Of a stretch of DNA of 64,000 bases, positions 1 through 10,859 are shown one piece after another. The translations under genes were made by a program, and so were the position numbers. Source of the DNA: Owenia fusiformis. Taxonomy: Eukaryota > Annelida > Polychaeta > Sabellida > Oweniidae. The notes below the pieces were generated by a model, which searched no databases, had not been told where the DNA came from, and saw only the letters and a program-made list of their open reading frames with translations. The stretch spans positions 33,649,562-33,713,561 of the forward strand of contig CAIIXF020000003.1 of NCBI GenBank assembly GCA_903813345.2. The letters are read 5' to 3'. Within the stretch, counting starts at the first letter, position 1, and each line of letters starts with the position of its first letter.

Positions 1-12
1 TCTCCATATCTC

Positions 13-802
13 TAGCCTTGCCCAAGCCGGTCTCTTTTACTATCTTGATTTCTATTATGACCGCCTTGTACAAAAGAGAAAGCCACGTGCTTTACCGACT
101 CAATGTTTATGTCGGTAAAATTTGACCAATCAACGACGGCCCTGCAGCGTTAGCTCATTATTATGCACAGTCAAAAACAAGTACACTTTTCGCAGGGACT
201 TTTCACGAACAAATCTTGCATTAATTCATCATGAAAATACAAATATTTTATCAGATAAATATCAATCAGAGTTTAGTGGATGCCGGAGCATCGATCGGTA
301 ACCGGAGGTAAGAAGATTTCAACTATAAACGTTGAAATGATCGCTGAATTCAAATGAACATGTAGAGATTCGATCACTGACTGACGACTACATGACCCGC
401 TACATTGGACTAGGTCTTGCATTTTCATCGCGAAATCAGTTTTAAATCTATTGCATGATTTAATTTATATTAATGTACATTTAATTACATTATATATTGT
501 AACTCTAAAGTAACGATCGATCAGATCATTAAATTTCAAGTCGTAGACGGGAAGATTGCTTTGCTTATGCAGGTCAACCTGATAACATTTTGATTGGTCA
601 ATCAGCCTGAAGTCACACGTCGTGTCCACGCATATACCTGTCAATCAATAAGGTTTCGCGATACCCCTGATAGCGTAGGTATTATGGAAATCTCGAAACC
701 GTTGAATATCTCAGCATAATATCAGCGGAGATGTATTGGATTGTACAAGGCGGTTATAATTCAAGATCAGATAAGTAATAAATACCGACTTGGGCAAGGC
801 TA
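13..802. mobile_element. Non-autonomous DNA transposon, ~62-bp TIRs, 8-bp TSD
   Basis: The left end TAGCCTTGCCCAAG and the right end CTTGGGCAAGGCTA are inverted copies, and the similarity extends about 62 bp inward (including CTTGTACAA/TTGTACAAG). The 8 bases before the element (5-12, CATATCTC) recur exactly after it (803-810), a perfect target-site duplication. No coding capacity is visible. An 8-bp duplication fits hAT-type transposition (inference). A much shorter relative lies at 56058-56158. Confidence 0.88.
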
Positions 803-810
803 CATATCTC

Positions 811-2048
811 CTGCTCCCGGACATATCTTACCACTTCCGGCAATTGAAAGAAATAATTCTTAAACTTTGAAAAAATATATAAAAAAAATTGGGGAAATGA
901 AATCTTGAAAAAAAAATCTTGGAAATAAGATTCTGAAAAAAATTTGAATTTTTTTTTAGAAAACTATTGGGTATAGGATAAGGCAGATATGTGCGATCCT
1001 TTTGGTATTGGGGTTTATCTCATGAGAGACATTTCGGCTATTTCACACTATTATGTGCAAATTGTACCTTGGTCTTGTTATAGGGCTCAAACAGGAATAA
1101 CTTAGTTCACTTGCAAAGTCTTTTGTCATGTTAAAATACTTGGATACAACCAGTCTTACTTCCTACAAAACCCTCAAGATCATTAGATCATTTTCAGTAG
1201 CTTTTCCAAAAATTTCCTCACCGTTATGGAAAATACCATTTTATCTATTGTACAAATTTCACAAGGTAGAAAGGAAAATTTAATAGTCAGATAATACATC
1301 TGTTGGCTTGATTACACATTCTGATACATATTACATGAAGTTGCATGGAACACAAGTTTCTTTTCCAGCAGCAGTAGTAGATTTTGTAAAAGCTGGTAAA
1401 AGTAGAATTTCCTGTATTGTCTGTAGCCCCCTTGCTTTTAAAGGTTTGAAAGGGAGTATGAAACAATGGTTCTCTATTTTAATTGCTCTCATTTTGGGCT
1501 ACACTTATGCAAAAATAAAAACAGTAGTCTTGCAATCTTTATCATTTTACATGGTGAGAAACATGAAATGTAGTGTCTGTTACCATGTAGTGTCCGTAGC
1601 CCAGTTGAACTAAATCACACATTATTCACAAGTGTTTGCCTGTTTGTTACATGTTCCTGTTATGAACATACATAAGAGGTCTGAAATAAGTCTTATTAAA
1701 AGTGTTTCGTGTTGTTTTGATGTGAGCTCTTTTTTCAAAGGACATTTTGTCAGATGGAAGGATGAATAGGCTTTCTGAAAATTTGGCACTTTTTATGTTT
1801 TTGTTTCTAATATGTGATGATGGCATCGTGTCTGAAAATAAGTTAATGATGACAATTGTTCATTAATCTCCTTATTTGGCAGTGTATGAGTATATTTGCT
1901 AGCAAGGGCTACGGACACTTTGCAACCCATTTGCGCACAATAGCATGAAACAGCCGTTTGCATATCTACATATGGTCCCCGGGCTAAGGTAGATATGCAT
2001 ATCTACCTCTAAATAAACCCCCAGTACATAACCCTTATATTTACTTAC
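811..2048. other. Non-coding, presumed CTDP1 intron 3
   Basis: I see no exon, RNA gene or clear repeat here. Any open frames are short and lack coding character. It lies downstream (minus strand) of the third CTDP1 exon, so it is most simply intron. The next expected exon, encoding the DxDxT phosphatase motif, was looked for and not found; it should lie left of the window. Confidence 0.5.
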
Positions 2049-5000
2049 CTCTTTACTGATGACAAGCTCTGGAATATTGTGTACCATTCTTACAGATGCC
2101 TCAGAATCAACTGTTTCCTTGTGTTTAGCTGACACATGAGAGTCTCTGTAATAAAATATGGTTGACATTTCACTATATTCATGTATTTCAATTAACAATG
2201 TAAACTGAAAAATACTGGGTACCATCATGGGCTTTCAACTTTCAACTAATTGAAAGCCCATGGTACCATATAAAGATGGTCATGCAAAAAAAAAAATTTC
2301 TTACTTTCTGAGGTCAGCTCCACACTCAGCGCACATATCCTTCATAACAATGGGATGAAGGCATCCTTGTAATTTAAGGATCTCTTTTCTGAAACAATAA
2401 TGTTTTATGTCTTTTAAACATACGGTATGCTGTGGATTGCATGTAAGACCAATCAATGGCTATGAAACTGAACATTGGAAATCTCTTTCTTGGGATAATA
2501 TTCAATATTTCTTGATCAGTACAGAAAATGGTGATAATTTCCACAATACACACAATCAATGCCAATAATGTTGGGAAAATTTTATAAAGTTTCTGTACAG
2601 TAAATAGCAGCTCAGTTTTAGCTAACAGTTTTAAATAACCTTTTCAGCCCTCTGAAAATGTGACTGAAAAATATCTAAGAGTCGGTGCTCAGGAAAGGTC
2701 AGTGAACAGAATCTTTTGACTTTTTCAGAAAATGTGCCCAATATATTGCTTTAAATGATACAATTTTAAAAATTTCATATCATTCTTAGAAAAAGAAAAA
2801 AATGAAAAAATTGAATTTAAAATCGATCTATTTTTCTTTTAACTACAGCCATTATTGTTTCAGACGATTTTTTTAAATTTCAAAGATTGTATCATTTAGA
2901 GCAATATATTGGACACATTTTCTGAAAAAATCAAAAGATTCTGTTCATTGACCTTTCCTGAGCACGTACTTTTGGCTATTTTTCAGTCACATTTTCAGAG
3001 GGCTGAAAAGGTTATTTCATCATGTTTATGGTCATTCTGACCATTTTCATTGTGTTCCCGGTCATGTAAATGATATGTGGAACTAGTTAAACTGACTGGA
3101 GGTCCAAAGAGAACTCTGTTATCTTGGTTCAAAAAATTTTCAAAATCCAGCATGGTTTTCACATTTTTTGTTTTGTCATTTCCTTTTAACTTCCATAGCA
3201 CCTTAAGGTTCAGCTGGAAAGTAACATTTTGGTAAAAAATTGCTATACCTGCACATGTTATTTTCTGGTACAAAATTAAGTATGAAGGCATGTGTGTATT
3301 TTCTTGCTTTTTTCAGGAAAGTATCATTACATTGTCTACTTTTAGTAAACCTGGAAACAGATCAATGGTAGCGCCTGTGTTGTCTGGAAACTTTGAAAGA
3401 AAATTTGGAAAAATAGAAAGTGTGAAATATCAGAATTTCCTGGAGTTACCATTGAACTCCTACCAGATATTCTAAAAGAAAACAATGTAATGATACTTTC
3501 CTGAAAAAAGCAAGGAAATTGCACATGCTATCTATTGCAAGACTTACGCCTGCCACAACCGTCACCATGTTAATCAATGTTTTTAAGTAGCGCAAGGATC
3601 CTGCCATGACCGTGGTAGTGTTATCGTGTAAGCCTGGTATAACCGTGACAGGCTGGTATAACCGTGACAACGCTGTATTATATTGCAAGGCCTGTCATGA
3701 CCCTGGGAGTGTTATCGTGGAAGCCAGGCACGAATATAGCCTTAATTGTGGTTTATAAGCGAATGTAAATATTAATGTATAGTAGTAATTTTGATTTTGA
3801 CATGATTAAGGTAGTTAAACACCATGATCATAGTATTAAACTGTTTAATTGTAATGACGATCACTTAAATTGTTAAGGATATTCCTGGCATTAATGTCAT
3901 ACATATTTACTAGTCATTGCAATACATTATAACGGTCATAGTAGGACTAAGCCTAAATTTCTACATTACCACCCTCATACCTGGCCTTGCAATATTATAT
4001 TGCATTGTCACGGTCATACCAGGCTTTGCGATCTCATAATACATTGTCACGGTCATGCCACGTTTTGAAATACACATTGTCACGGTCACGTATAGCCATC
4101 ATAAATATCTACATTACCACTCTCATACCCGAACTTGGAATACTATATCACATTGCCACGGCGGTCATACCAAGCCTTGCAATACTATATTACATTGTCA
4201 GGGCCATGCAAGGCCTTGCAGTACTATATTACATTGCCACGATCATGCCAGGCTTTGCAATACACATTGTCACGGTTATAGCAGTCCTAATCGTAAATTT
4301 CTACATTACCACTCTCATACCCGAACTTGCAATACTATATTACATTGTCATGGTCATGCCAGGCCTTGCAGAACTATATAACATTGTCACGGTCATGCCA
4401 GGCCTTGCAGTACTACAGTATATTACATTGTCACGGTCATGCCAGGCCTTTCAGTACTATATCACTGGGGATGAACTGGAAACGAGGGAGGTTTTGCCTC
4501 GTATCAAAATGGCGGCGCGTGAAAAAATTTCATTCGGTAAGATTTTTGTTTTTTACAATTTTAGTGCTTTTATCCTTCAAATTAAAACTTAATATTTGGC
4601 AAGTAAATAGTTCATAAGTTCCGGTTTTATAATATGATTACAAATTAGAAATCAATACTGGCATTGCTGAGATATTTACATATCAATTCTCTCACTTAGG
4701 AAACGAGGCATGTTTCTCAAGGAAACGAGGCAGCTATATAGCATTCTTAAGAATGAAACGAGGCAACAATATTTAATTAAAAATGTTTTGTTTTTATTAC
4801 AGAACGGGGCCTACAAAAAGAAGCGTCCCTGTTCAAATGCTATTTCTGTAACACAGGAAACGACAACGTTGCTGATATTGTATTCCATATGATGCAACAA
4901 CATGATGGTAATCTCTTTGTACGGAAACGGACGTTAGATGAGAAAACAGGTTTATTATACACGTCTCATCATTTTGGCGTTGCCATTGAACGTTAAGAAC

Positions 5001-6247
5001 GCTTAAGAAGGAAGGGCATACTGTGATGATAAATTATGATATGCAGTTGAGAATTAAACGACGGATCGAGAGAGAATCAAGTAAATAAATATTCAAATTA
5101 TTAACAGTTTGATTGTGTTTTGTTGGTTAATAGCAACTGAGTTTCTATATGGTATGCCTTTGGGCGAATGTTCCCCTTTATAAAGGCGCACATGGGCGTT
5201 TATTTCCTTTTAACTGATGTCGCAAAACTTGTAAATGTTTTATACTTGATTGCAAATAGTTATGAATTGCCAGAAATGTAAAATTATTTTGACTACTCTG
5301 TACGAGGTATGCATATAAGGAGTTATTAATGTGCCCTAAACCAGGGTCCCTCTACATCCCGCTCTACATGTACATGAAGCAGTATAAGCTGCTATCAGAT
5401 ATATTTCTTTATAGTAATGGCATTTTCTTTATTTTCATTTTCAGGTGTAAACATCTCAAATTCTGATTTTGTAAATGAGCAGTCCAATGGATCTATACAA
5501 TTGCATGATGAACCAACAATTGATTACCCTGATGACGATGGTCTCGACGATGATCCAGACGGTGATCTCGACGATGATCTCGAAGAACTCAAAACAATAA
5601 TTCCCCGAGTAGTTGAAAAAATGCAGAAAATAAATAGATCATCAGATTTTATATCCGCGTTGAATAACATTGCAAGTGGAGCATTGGAGGGCAACATCTC
5701 ACTTCATCTTATGCTTGATATAGGTCGCTATCTTAGGTAAGAAACACATGAAAATATCATTCACACCGCCTCCCCATGACAACACAGTGTCGACTTATAT
5801 GTAAATCGTGTATACTGATTACGTCTATTCTGTTAATCAAGTGGCTATAAAGCTATACTTATTTTAAAAAACATGAACATAAACGTTTAATATTGTGACC
5901 CCGGGAACTATTGTTTACTTATGGATTGGTATACGAAGACCTAATAAAACAATTTTTCTGATACCTTTGTAATCATTTAGGCAAATAAAGACAATGATGA
6001 ATGAAGGCTAGAAATAATCCCATGGAGATTGCAATTTTACACATTTACGTACACTTCTCTTAAAAACGTGTAGCTTAACCTTCCTACGTACTATGTACAC
6101 AACAGGATGAGTATGATCAATTATGGGTAACTTTATTCGCGTTTCATAAAATTTGCCCTTTGATTTAAAAGATATACAGGGTTCTCACCAGGAAATTTTT
6201 AGAACCCGGCAAAAAAATTCAGCATTTCCGGCATTTCACAGATCTCC

Positions 6248-6279
<32 letters not shown>

Positions 6280-9235
6280 TGAAAGCTGAAATGATAGTAT
6301 TTTCTCATCGATGGGTTCAACCCCCCGCAATTTTTTCAAAAAGTGCCCCCTCCTTGGTAAATCCTGGCTGTTGACCTGCAATAACCAGTATATGTAGCAC
6401 TTGGGCAGTAGGAAAATTGCCTCCAAAAATGGTATTTTTCTTGCTCAAAAGTAAACAGAGTCAGCTTTAGATCTTAGAATATGTTTTCTAGTCAAACATT
6501 TCAGAGAAATATTGCTGTCTTAATGAGAGTATAAAGATTATCATTTCTATACCAGATCATAGTGAAAATATTTAAATCCCAACTTCTGATTGTCATGCAA
6601 TCATGTGGTATAAACTTTCAGATTCAAATTTCCCACTCATTTATACATTCCTCAAGGAAGCTTTATTTAGTGGCTGTTTTGTTTTAGAATTTCCCTCCCT
6701 AAGATTTAATTTTTATTATTTAATCTACATGATAGAATGGGAATTGCAAATTAAATTGGAGGGAGTATGTTTATAGGAATCAATTGCTAGTTTTTTCTCA
6801 ATAGATGTCTCTCTTCAAACTACAGGAAGTAAACAACTTCAAAAATACTCTTAATGATACGGTGATTTCAATTGAAAATCACCGGTTCTTAAGACCTTTA
6901 TTTTAGAAAATTAGAATCTGTAAGGTAAGTAAACACTTTATCTTATGTTTTGAGAAGTTGTAGCTCAAAAGCTGAGGTGAAAGAGCATAAAAAGTGGCAA
7001 GGAAAACTTTTTTCAAAAATATTTTAGATCCCGGCGGCATTCATTTTTAGCACCAAAGACCGGCGTTATCAGGTTTGAACACGAGAGCGTCCGGCGGCCC
7101 GCCGGAGTCTAAAAGCCTAGCGAGATCACTGATATAGTGTAAGATACTTTTGGAAAGAGACGTGACTATTTTAACAATATGGTTATTCTTTTTAACTCTT
7201 ACATATATAATCATGTATATCGTGTAAAACGTAATCGGTCGTATGTGACCAGAACGGTGGAAATAAGATCATTAAATGTAGACACTATCACAGAAAGAAT
7301 AGTTGCCTCGTTGCAAGTAAAACATTGCCTCGTTTCATTGTTACAAAATGTAGACAGGTGCCTCGTTTCCTAAGTGAGAGAATTGAAATGTAAATATCTC
7401 AGCAATGTCTGTATTGATTTCTAATTTGCAATCATATTATAAAACCGGAACTTATAAACTATTTACTTGCCAAATATTAAGTTTTAATTTGAAGGATAAA
7501 AGCACGAAAATTGTAAAAATCAAAAATCTTACCTAATGAAATTTTTTCACGCGCCGCCATTTTGATACGAGGCAAAACCTCCCTCATTTCCAGTTCATCC
7601 CCAGTGTATATTACATTGTCACGGTCTTGCCAAGCCTTGCAGAACTATATTACATTGTCAAGGTCATGGCAGGCATTGCAATATAATACAGCATTGTCGC
7701 GGTTATACCAGGCTTTCACGATAACATTACCACGTTCATGGCAGGATCCTTGCGCTACTTAAAAACACTGAATAACATGGTGACGGTTATGCCAGGCGTT
7801 AGTCTTACAACAGATAGAGTCTTGGAAATTGACACGTGCCTTCATACTTTATTTTATACCAGAAAATAACATGTGCAGGTACGTGTATAGCAATTTTTTA
7901 TCAAAATGTTATTTTCCAGCTGTACCTTAAAGTCAACTATCGGGCTTTGTATAAAAAACCTCCTACCTCATACCCACCTACCCACCTACATGGGACATGA
8001 TACAGTCATTGAAGGGTTTGATTTTAAAGATTTTTAAATCTCAAAATAGCTCTAATTATTAACATTTCTACAATTCCGGCTTTATTTTATGACTAGACGG
8101 ACCGCAGATCCATAAATAAAGGCATATGGGTGCATTGTAATGTGTAATGACCCAAGGGCTCACCAGGGGAATAACTAACTAACGACCGTGAGCATAGGTC
8201 CAACAAGCCAGATAAAGAAATGTGTGTGCTAAATTCGATTCCCCGAGTGGGAAGCGAACCCAGCTGGGCTGTAGTAGCAACTTGCTATCAAGGGTCATTA
8301 CAAATGCATCTATAATTCATCATAAACTAAGATTTAATAAACTAAGATCTTCAAAATTGAACCCTTCCAAGACTGTATCATGTCCCACGTACGTGGGTAG
8401 GTGGGTATGAGGTAGGAGGTTTTTTATACAAAGCCCAACTATCATGCAATAATACATCAAACATTCTTTGAGCTCAGCTCGAAAGTATCGCAAAAGAATA
8501 GAGAGAACGAACACTGACTGACACAACAACATTTCAGTGTCAGTCAGTCTGTTGCACAAAAGATGTATGAACTGTGAAGTGATACTATACATGTCAGGGC
8601 TGTCAACTTGGGACCACCTATGAGTGACTTACAAATGTTGGACACCTAAGTCCAAATCTGAACACTTTTGTCCAAATTTTGAACACCTTTGGCCAACTTT
8701 TTAACACCTTGGGCCAAAGTTTGAGCACCTTTGCCAAACTTTGATCACCTCAAATTTTTCTTATTTTTACCGTATCGTAAACATATTTTGAAAAATTTTC
8801 TACAGAAATATTTTTGCTTGACAATTACAGAATGTACCAGGTAAAATGCGTATTTGCGTGACATTTTCTGTCACGCAAAAAAAACTGGCGTGACTTCAAA
8901 TTCTTAAGCAAATGCGTGAAAAATATGCAAATTGCGGGACAGTTGACAGGCCTGACATGTAGGCCAGTTAGATCTAGCCTAGACTAGATCTAGTTCACCC
9001 TACATGTAGTTGTTTTTTCTTACCCATTTTGCACAGTGCTCCCTTCTTGGACCAAAAGTTCATGCACTGTTCCCATGTTTGAAGCACGAAGTCTCATCGT
9101 GCCTTTACCCCCGATCGGTGCATACACCGCTAGTGTAGTTCCCTGACCTACTTTGGCTCCCTTTTTCACCTTCCATGTCACCAATTTGGCTGAAACATCA
9201 CCCGGCATGAAAACGGATGAAAGTTTAGCTTCCAT
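2049..9235 (-). CDS. CTDP1: RNA polymerase II CTD phosphatase FCP1, N-terminal part (gene runs off left edge)
   Basis: FCP1 removes phosphate from the RNA polymerase II C-terminal domain in the nucleus so that polymerase can be recycled. Three minus-strand exons join in phase: 9235-9024 (ATG at 9235, donor GTAAG), 2388-2305 and 2145-2049. Together they give 131 residues. Residues 1-75 resemble the biotinyl/lipoyl-like fold at the FCP1 N-terminus (VTWKVKKGAKVGQGTTLAVY). Exon 2 encodes GCLHPIVMKDMCAECGADL, the characteristic FCP1 segment with its Cys motif. Exon 3 encodes MVHNIPELVIS, which in FCP1 directly precedes the catalytic domain. The catalytic FCPH domain (DLDQT) and the BRCT domain are not in the window. 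Intron 1 is 6.6 kb and packed with transposons. Assignment is by family recognition; exon boundaries are seen directly. The gene is head-to-head with CENPL. Confidence 0.9.
2226..2263. mobile_element. Ultra-short palindrome (38 bp) with 6-bp flanking duplication
   Basis: CATGGGCTTTCAA at 2226-2238 is matched in inverse by TTGAAAGCCCATG at 2250-2262, with an 11-base centre. The unit begins CATGGGC and ends GCCCATGG. TACCAT occurs immediately before (2220-2225) and after (2264-2269). The same ends and a 6-bp duplication occur at 47082-47114. Possibly a minimal MITE (inference). Confidence 0.6.
2633..3017. mobile_element. Foldback MITE, ~140-bp inverted arms
   Basis: AAATAACCTTTTCAGCCCTC at 2633 is the exact reverse complement of the end at 3017, and the arms stay similar for about 140 bp around an AT-rich centre. 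It lies in CTDP1 intron 1. No coding sequence is seen, and the target duplication is unclear. Confidence 0.8.
3303..3514. mobile_element. 212-bp MITE with ~34-bp TIRs inside the left arm
   Basis: CTTGCTTTTTTCAGGAAAGT at 3303 is reverse-complemented at the right end (…ACTTTCCTGAAAAAAGCAAG, 3514). It interrupts the left arm of the 3207-7935 element, whose right arm lacks it at the matching position. The same flank-plus-end junction is seen again at 41887-41995. Confidence 0.78.
3530..4466. repeat. Subterminal minisatellite, degenerate ~39-bp unit
   Basis: Degenerate repeats of about 39 bp are built on CATTGTCACGGTCATGCCAG, GCCTTGCA and TACTATATTA, with longer spacers early and tight periodicity from about 3990. 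The inverted counterpart is at about 7606-7800. Apparent reading frames here (for example 3987-4592) follow from the repeat and are not taken as genes. Confidence 0.8.
4509..4996 (+). pseudogene. Element-borne spliced ORF encoding a C2H2-like finger; probably frameshifted
   Basis: Exon 1 (4509-4536) lies in the left inverted repeat, starts at ATGGCGGCGCGTG and ends at a GTAAG donor. Exon 2 starts at 4803 after TTTTATTACAG and keeps frame to a TAA at 4994-4996. The predicted product is 74 residues. It contains CYFCNTGN…HMMQQH, a C-x2-C … H-x4-H pattern typical of a zinc finger, followed by a basic stretch (VRKRTLDEKTG). Shifting frame near 4990 opens a basic continuation (including MQLRIKRRIERESSK) to about 5088, so this copy may carry a frameshift and originally have been longer. 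Its location between the inverted repeats suggests it belongs to the transposon. The family is not recognised; a DNA-binding role is inference from the Cys/His pattern. Confidence 0.5.
5445..5736 (+). pseudogene. Element-borne acidic exon, unrecognised
   Basis: An open stretch bounded by TTTTCATTTTCAG and a GTAAG donor, 292 bp, encoding about 96 residues. It has a strongly acidic low-complexity segment (PDDDGLDDDPDGDLDDDLEE) followed by a more ordinary segment ending NISLHLMLDIGRYL. It lies on the same strand as, and downstream of, the finger-encoding exons inside the 3207-7935 element, so it may be a later exon of the same gene. No further exon is found before the 6177 insertion. I cannot name a family. 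Confidence 0.4.
6177..7131. mobile_element. hAT-like non-autonomous element, 5-bp TSD ATATA
   Basis: The left end CAGGGTTCTCACC pairs with the right end GCGAGATCACTG (inverted CAGTGATCTCGC). ATATA flanks both sides (6172-6176 and 7132-7136). A poly-C tract sits near 6250-6278. The same end type (CAGGGCTCTC) and 5-bp duplication length occur at 13593-14727, so both belong to one group. It is nested in the 3207-7935 element and therefore younger. Confidence 0.82.
7606..7800. repeat. Right-arm copy of the subterminal minisatellite
   Basis: Inverted relative to 3530-4466 and sharing its CATTGTCACGGT and GCCTTGCA words. It is much shorter than the left-arm array, so the two arms have diverged in copy number. 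It also matches the left arm at about 3540-3700 (GTAGCGCAAGGATCCTGCCA, inverted). Confidence 0.72.
7942..8436. mobile_element. TIR element, ~110-bp TIRs, 7-bp TSD AACTATC
   Basis: GGGCTTTGTATAAAAAACCT at the left end is inverted at the right end, and similarity continues about 110 bp through the CCTACCTCATACCCACCTAC block. AACTATC flanks it at 7935-7941 and 8437-8443. It sits at the outer edge of the right arm of the larger composite element. No ORF of interest. Confidence 0.85.
8595..8954. mobile_element. MITE with CAGGGCTGTCAACT-type ends
   Basis: The left end CAGGGCTGTCAACTTGGG pairs with the right end AGTTGACAGGCCTG. ACATGT flanks both sides (8589-8594 and 8955-8960). Inside are short repeats of the form 'CACCTTTGGCCAAA' and paired GCGTGACA/TGTCACGC words. 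A degenerate, inverted relative lies at 54500-54748. Confidence 0.78.
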
Positions 9236-9623
9236 TTTGAAACGTTACCGGAGTGAATATTAGTTATATTTGGGATTTAATTACAGATCTAAAATTCATT
9301 TCATGGGAAAATTATTGTTCACTATAGACATTAATTGTAATGAAGGTACTGACAAAGCGTTTCATATGCGTGAAAAATTCCAGATTTAGCCAAAATATCA
9401 ATCTACGAATCGGGCATTAGAATTTATTTTCTCCGTATATAATTTCAACCGGAAGTATAAAATTTGAAAACAAAATTTTGAAAAATGGACTGATTTTTTA
9501 CATTTAATTGAGTTAATAATGATTTTAGTGGTATTTCAAGGTAAGTTAAGAGATCAAGGATACAATATTTAATTCACTATGCTGGTTTTGGACTAAGAAA
9601 TATGCCACTAAGATTCTAGAGTA

Positions 9624-9860
9624 CAGTTGGGGACATAAATAAATGACAGGTGGATTTGCTGAATTGAGGATTTCCAATGTTAAAAATAAGAGAATTTACA
9701 AGAGGCCATAAATCAGTGGATGAGATTATACAAAATGTAAAATATACAAATTTTAAGGGATATGTATCTAGACAATATTGGAAATTATGGGCTTTCAGAC
9801 CACCATAATTAGGAAATGGTGATCGAAAATCGACCTGTCATTTATTTTTGTCCCCAACTG
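9624..9860. mobile_element. Tc1/mariner-like MITE, ~28-bp TIRs, TA TSD
   Basis: CAGTTGGGGACATAAATAAA at the left is inverted at the right (…ATTTTTGTCCCCAACTG), with TA on each side (9622-9623 and 9861-9862). The TA duplication and CAGT-type ends match Tc1/mariner MITEs. A second copy follows directly at 9891-10123. Confidence 0.85.
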
Positions 9861-9890
9861 TAAATCTATTAATTTTTTGTGACCGAAAGT

Positions 9891-10123
9891 TTGGTACATA
9901 AATAAATGACAGGTGGATTTGCTGAAGTGAGGATTTCCCATGTTAAAAATAAGAGAATTTACAAGAGGCCATAAATCAGTGGATGAGATTATACAAAATG
10001 TAAAATATACAAATTTTAAGGGATATGTATCTAGACAATATTGGAAATTATGGGCTTTCAGACCACCATAATTAGGAAATGGTGATCGAAAATCGACCTG
10101 TCATTTATTTTTGTTCCCAACTG
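9891..10123. mobile_element. Second tandem copy of the same MITE, 5' end lost
   Basis: From ACATAAATAAATGACAGGTG onward it is nearly identical to 9624-9860 and ends GTTCCCAACTG followed by TA. Its left terminus lacks CAGTTGGGG, so it is truncated there or arose by local duplication rather than a fresh insertion. Confidence 0.8.
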
Positions 10124-10462
10124 TAGGCTAGGCCTAGATAAGATACTAAGATAGATAGACTAGATCTAAAGTGAGTCTACAAATTATCGCGCTCCTGTCA
10201 CAACAGCAAATGGTCAATCCAAAAAATGATTTTTCTGAAAATGTTCAAAGATTCCTTCTAGAGCAAAGGGGTGTACTGTCAAAGTGTGGGGTAATGTCGA
10301 CATAAGAGATTGGGTAACTTCTGCACTTACTTATTAAAGTAGAATTTCCGTTTTCCGCCATTTTTGATTTCTGGAAAAATTAAATCTCCCGAGATCTCGA
10401 TCTATGCATGAAGAAAAACATGAAAAATAAACAACAACAAGGCGTCGAAATCATGCAGCCTA

Positions 10463-10859
10463 AACTCCGTTAATTTTAAAAAATAGTTACAAGTTGAGTC
10501 GGAAATGTAAGAGTTACCTCATGAATGGGACCCTTACATGCCTTCCAGGTGGTAGTAGATTAAAGAAAAGTGAATGTCCGGGCATTGACTCTTCCCTTAC
10601 ATGATTGTGTGCTGCTATGGTGACACGTCAACAAAATAAATTTTGTGACTCAAACGATACAATCATGTGGTAGGGCCAAGGTCACCATATGTGCAGAGAT
10701 GTGAAAGATTTCTAAGACTACCTTCGTGCTAATTTATAGAAAGATTACTCGACTCATGCTCTATGTGGACAGAATTAAACTCACAGGGAGTTATTTATTC
10801 ATGAGGTAACTCTTACATTTCAGACTCAACTTCTAAGTATTTTTAAAATTAACAGAGTG
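10463..10859. mobile_element. MITE with ~65-bp inverted ends
   Basis: The left arm (CCGTTAATTTTAAAAAATAG … GTAAGAGTTACCTCATGAAT) is matched in inverse by the right arm (ATTCATGAGGTAACTCTTAC … AAAATTAACAGAG). It lies in the CTDP1-CENPL spacer. Target duplication not clear. Confidence 0.75.

Larger units (their letters stand above)
3207..7935. mobile_element. Composite ~4.7-kb element with compound terminal inverted repeats and internal gene remnants
   Basis: The left end (ACCTTAAGGTTCAGCTGG, from about 3207) and right end (CCAGCTGTACCTTAA, to about 7935) are inverted copies. The arms share, in the same order from outside in: (a) an approx. 95-bp outer block; (b) a minisatellite based on CATTGTCACGGTCATGCCAG (left 3530-4466, right about 7606-7800); (c) an approx. 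240-bp inner block (4467-4710 and 7368-7605). Block (c) contains an inward-facing ATGGCGGCGCGTG first exon with a GTAAG donor in both arms. Just inside lie three copies of GAAACGAGGCA or close variants per side. The interior holds two exon-like pieces (4509-4996 and 5445-5736) and a secondary hAT-like insertion (6177-7131). The left arm is interrupted by a MITE at 3303-3514. No transposase family is recognised. It lies in CTDP1 intron 1. Confidence 0.75.

Noticed and set aside
1308-1613. 101-codon plus-strand frame
   Set aside because: No recognisable domain and poor start context. Antisense to the CTDP1 intron; treated as chance.
3987-4617. 201-, 108- and 96-codon frames in the CATTGTCACGG repeat
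   Set aside because: Three overlapping frames of repeat translation. They arise from the minisatellite.
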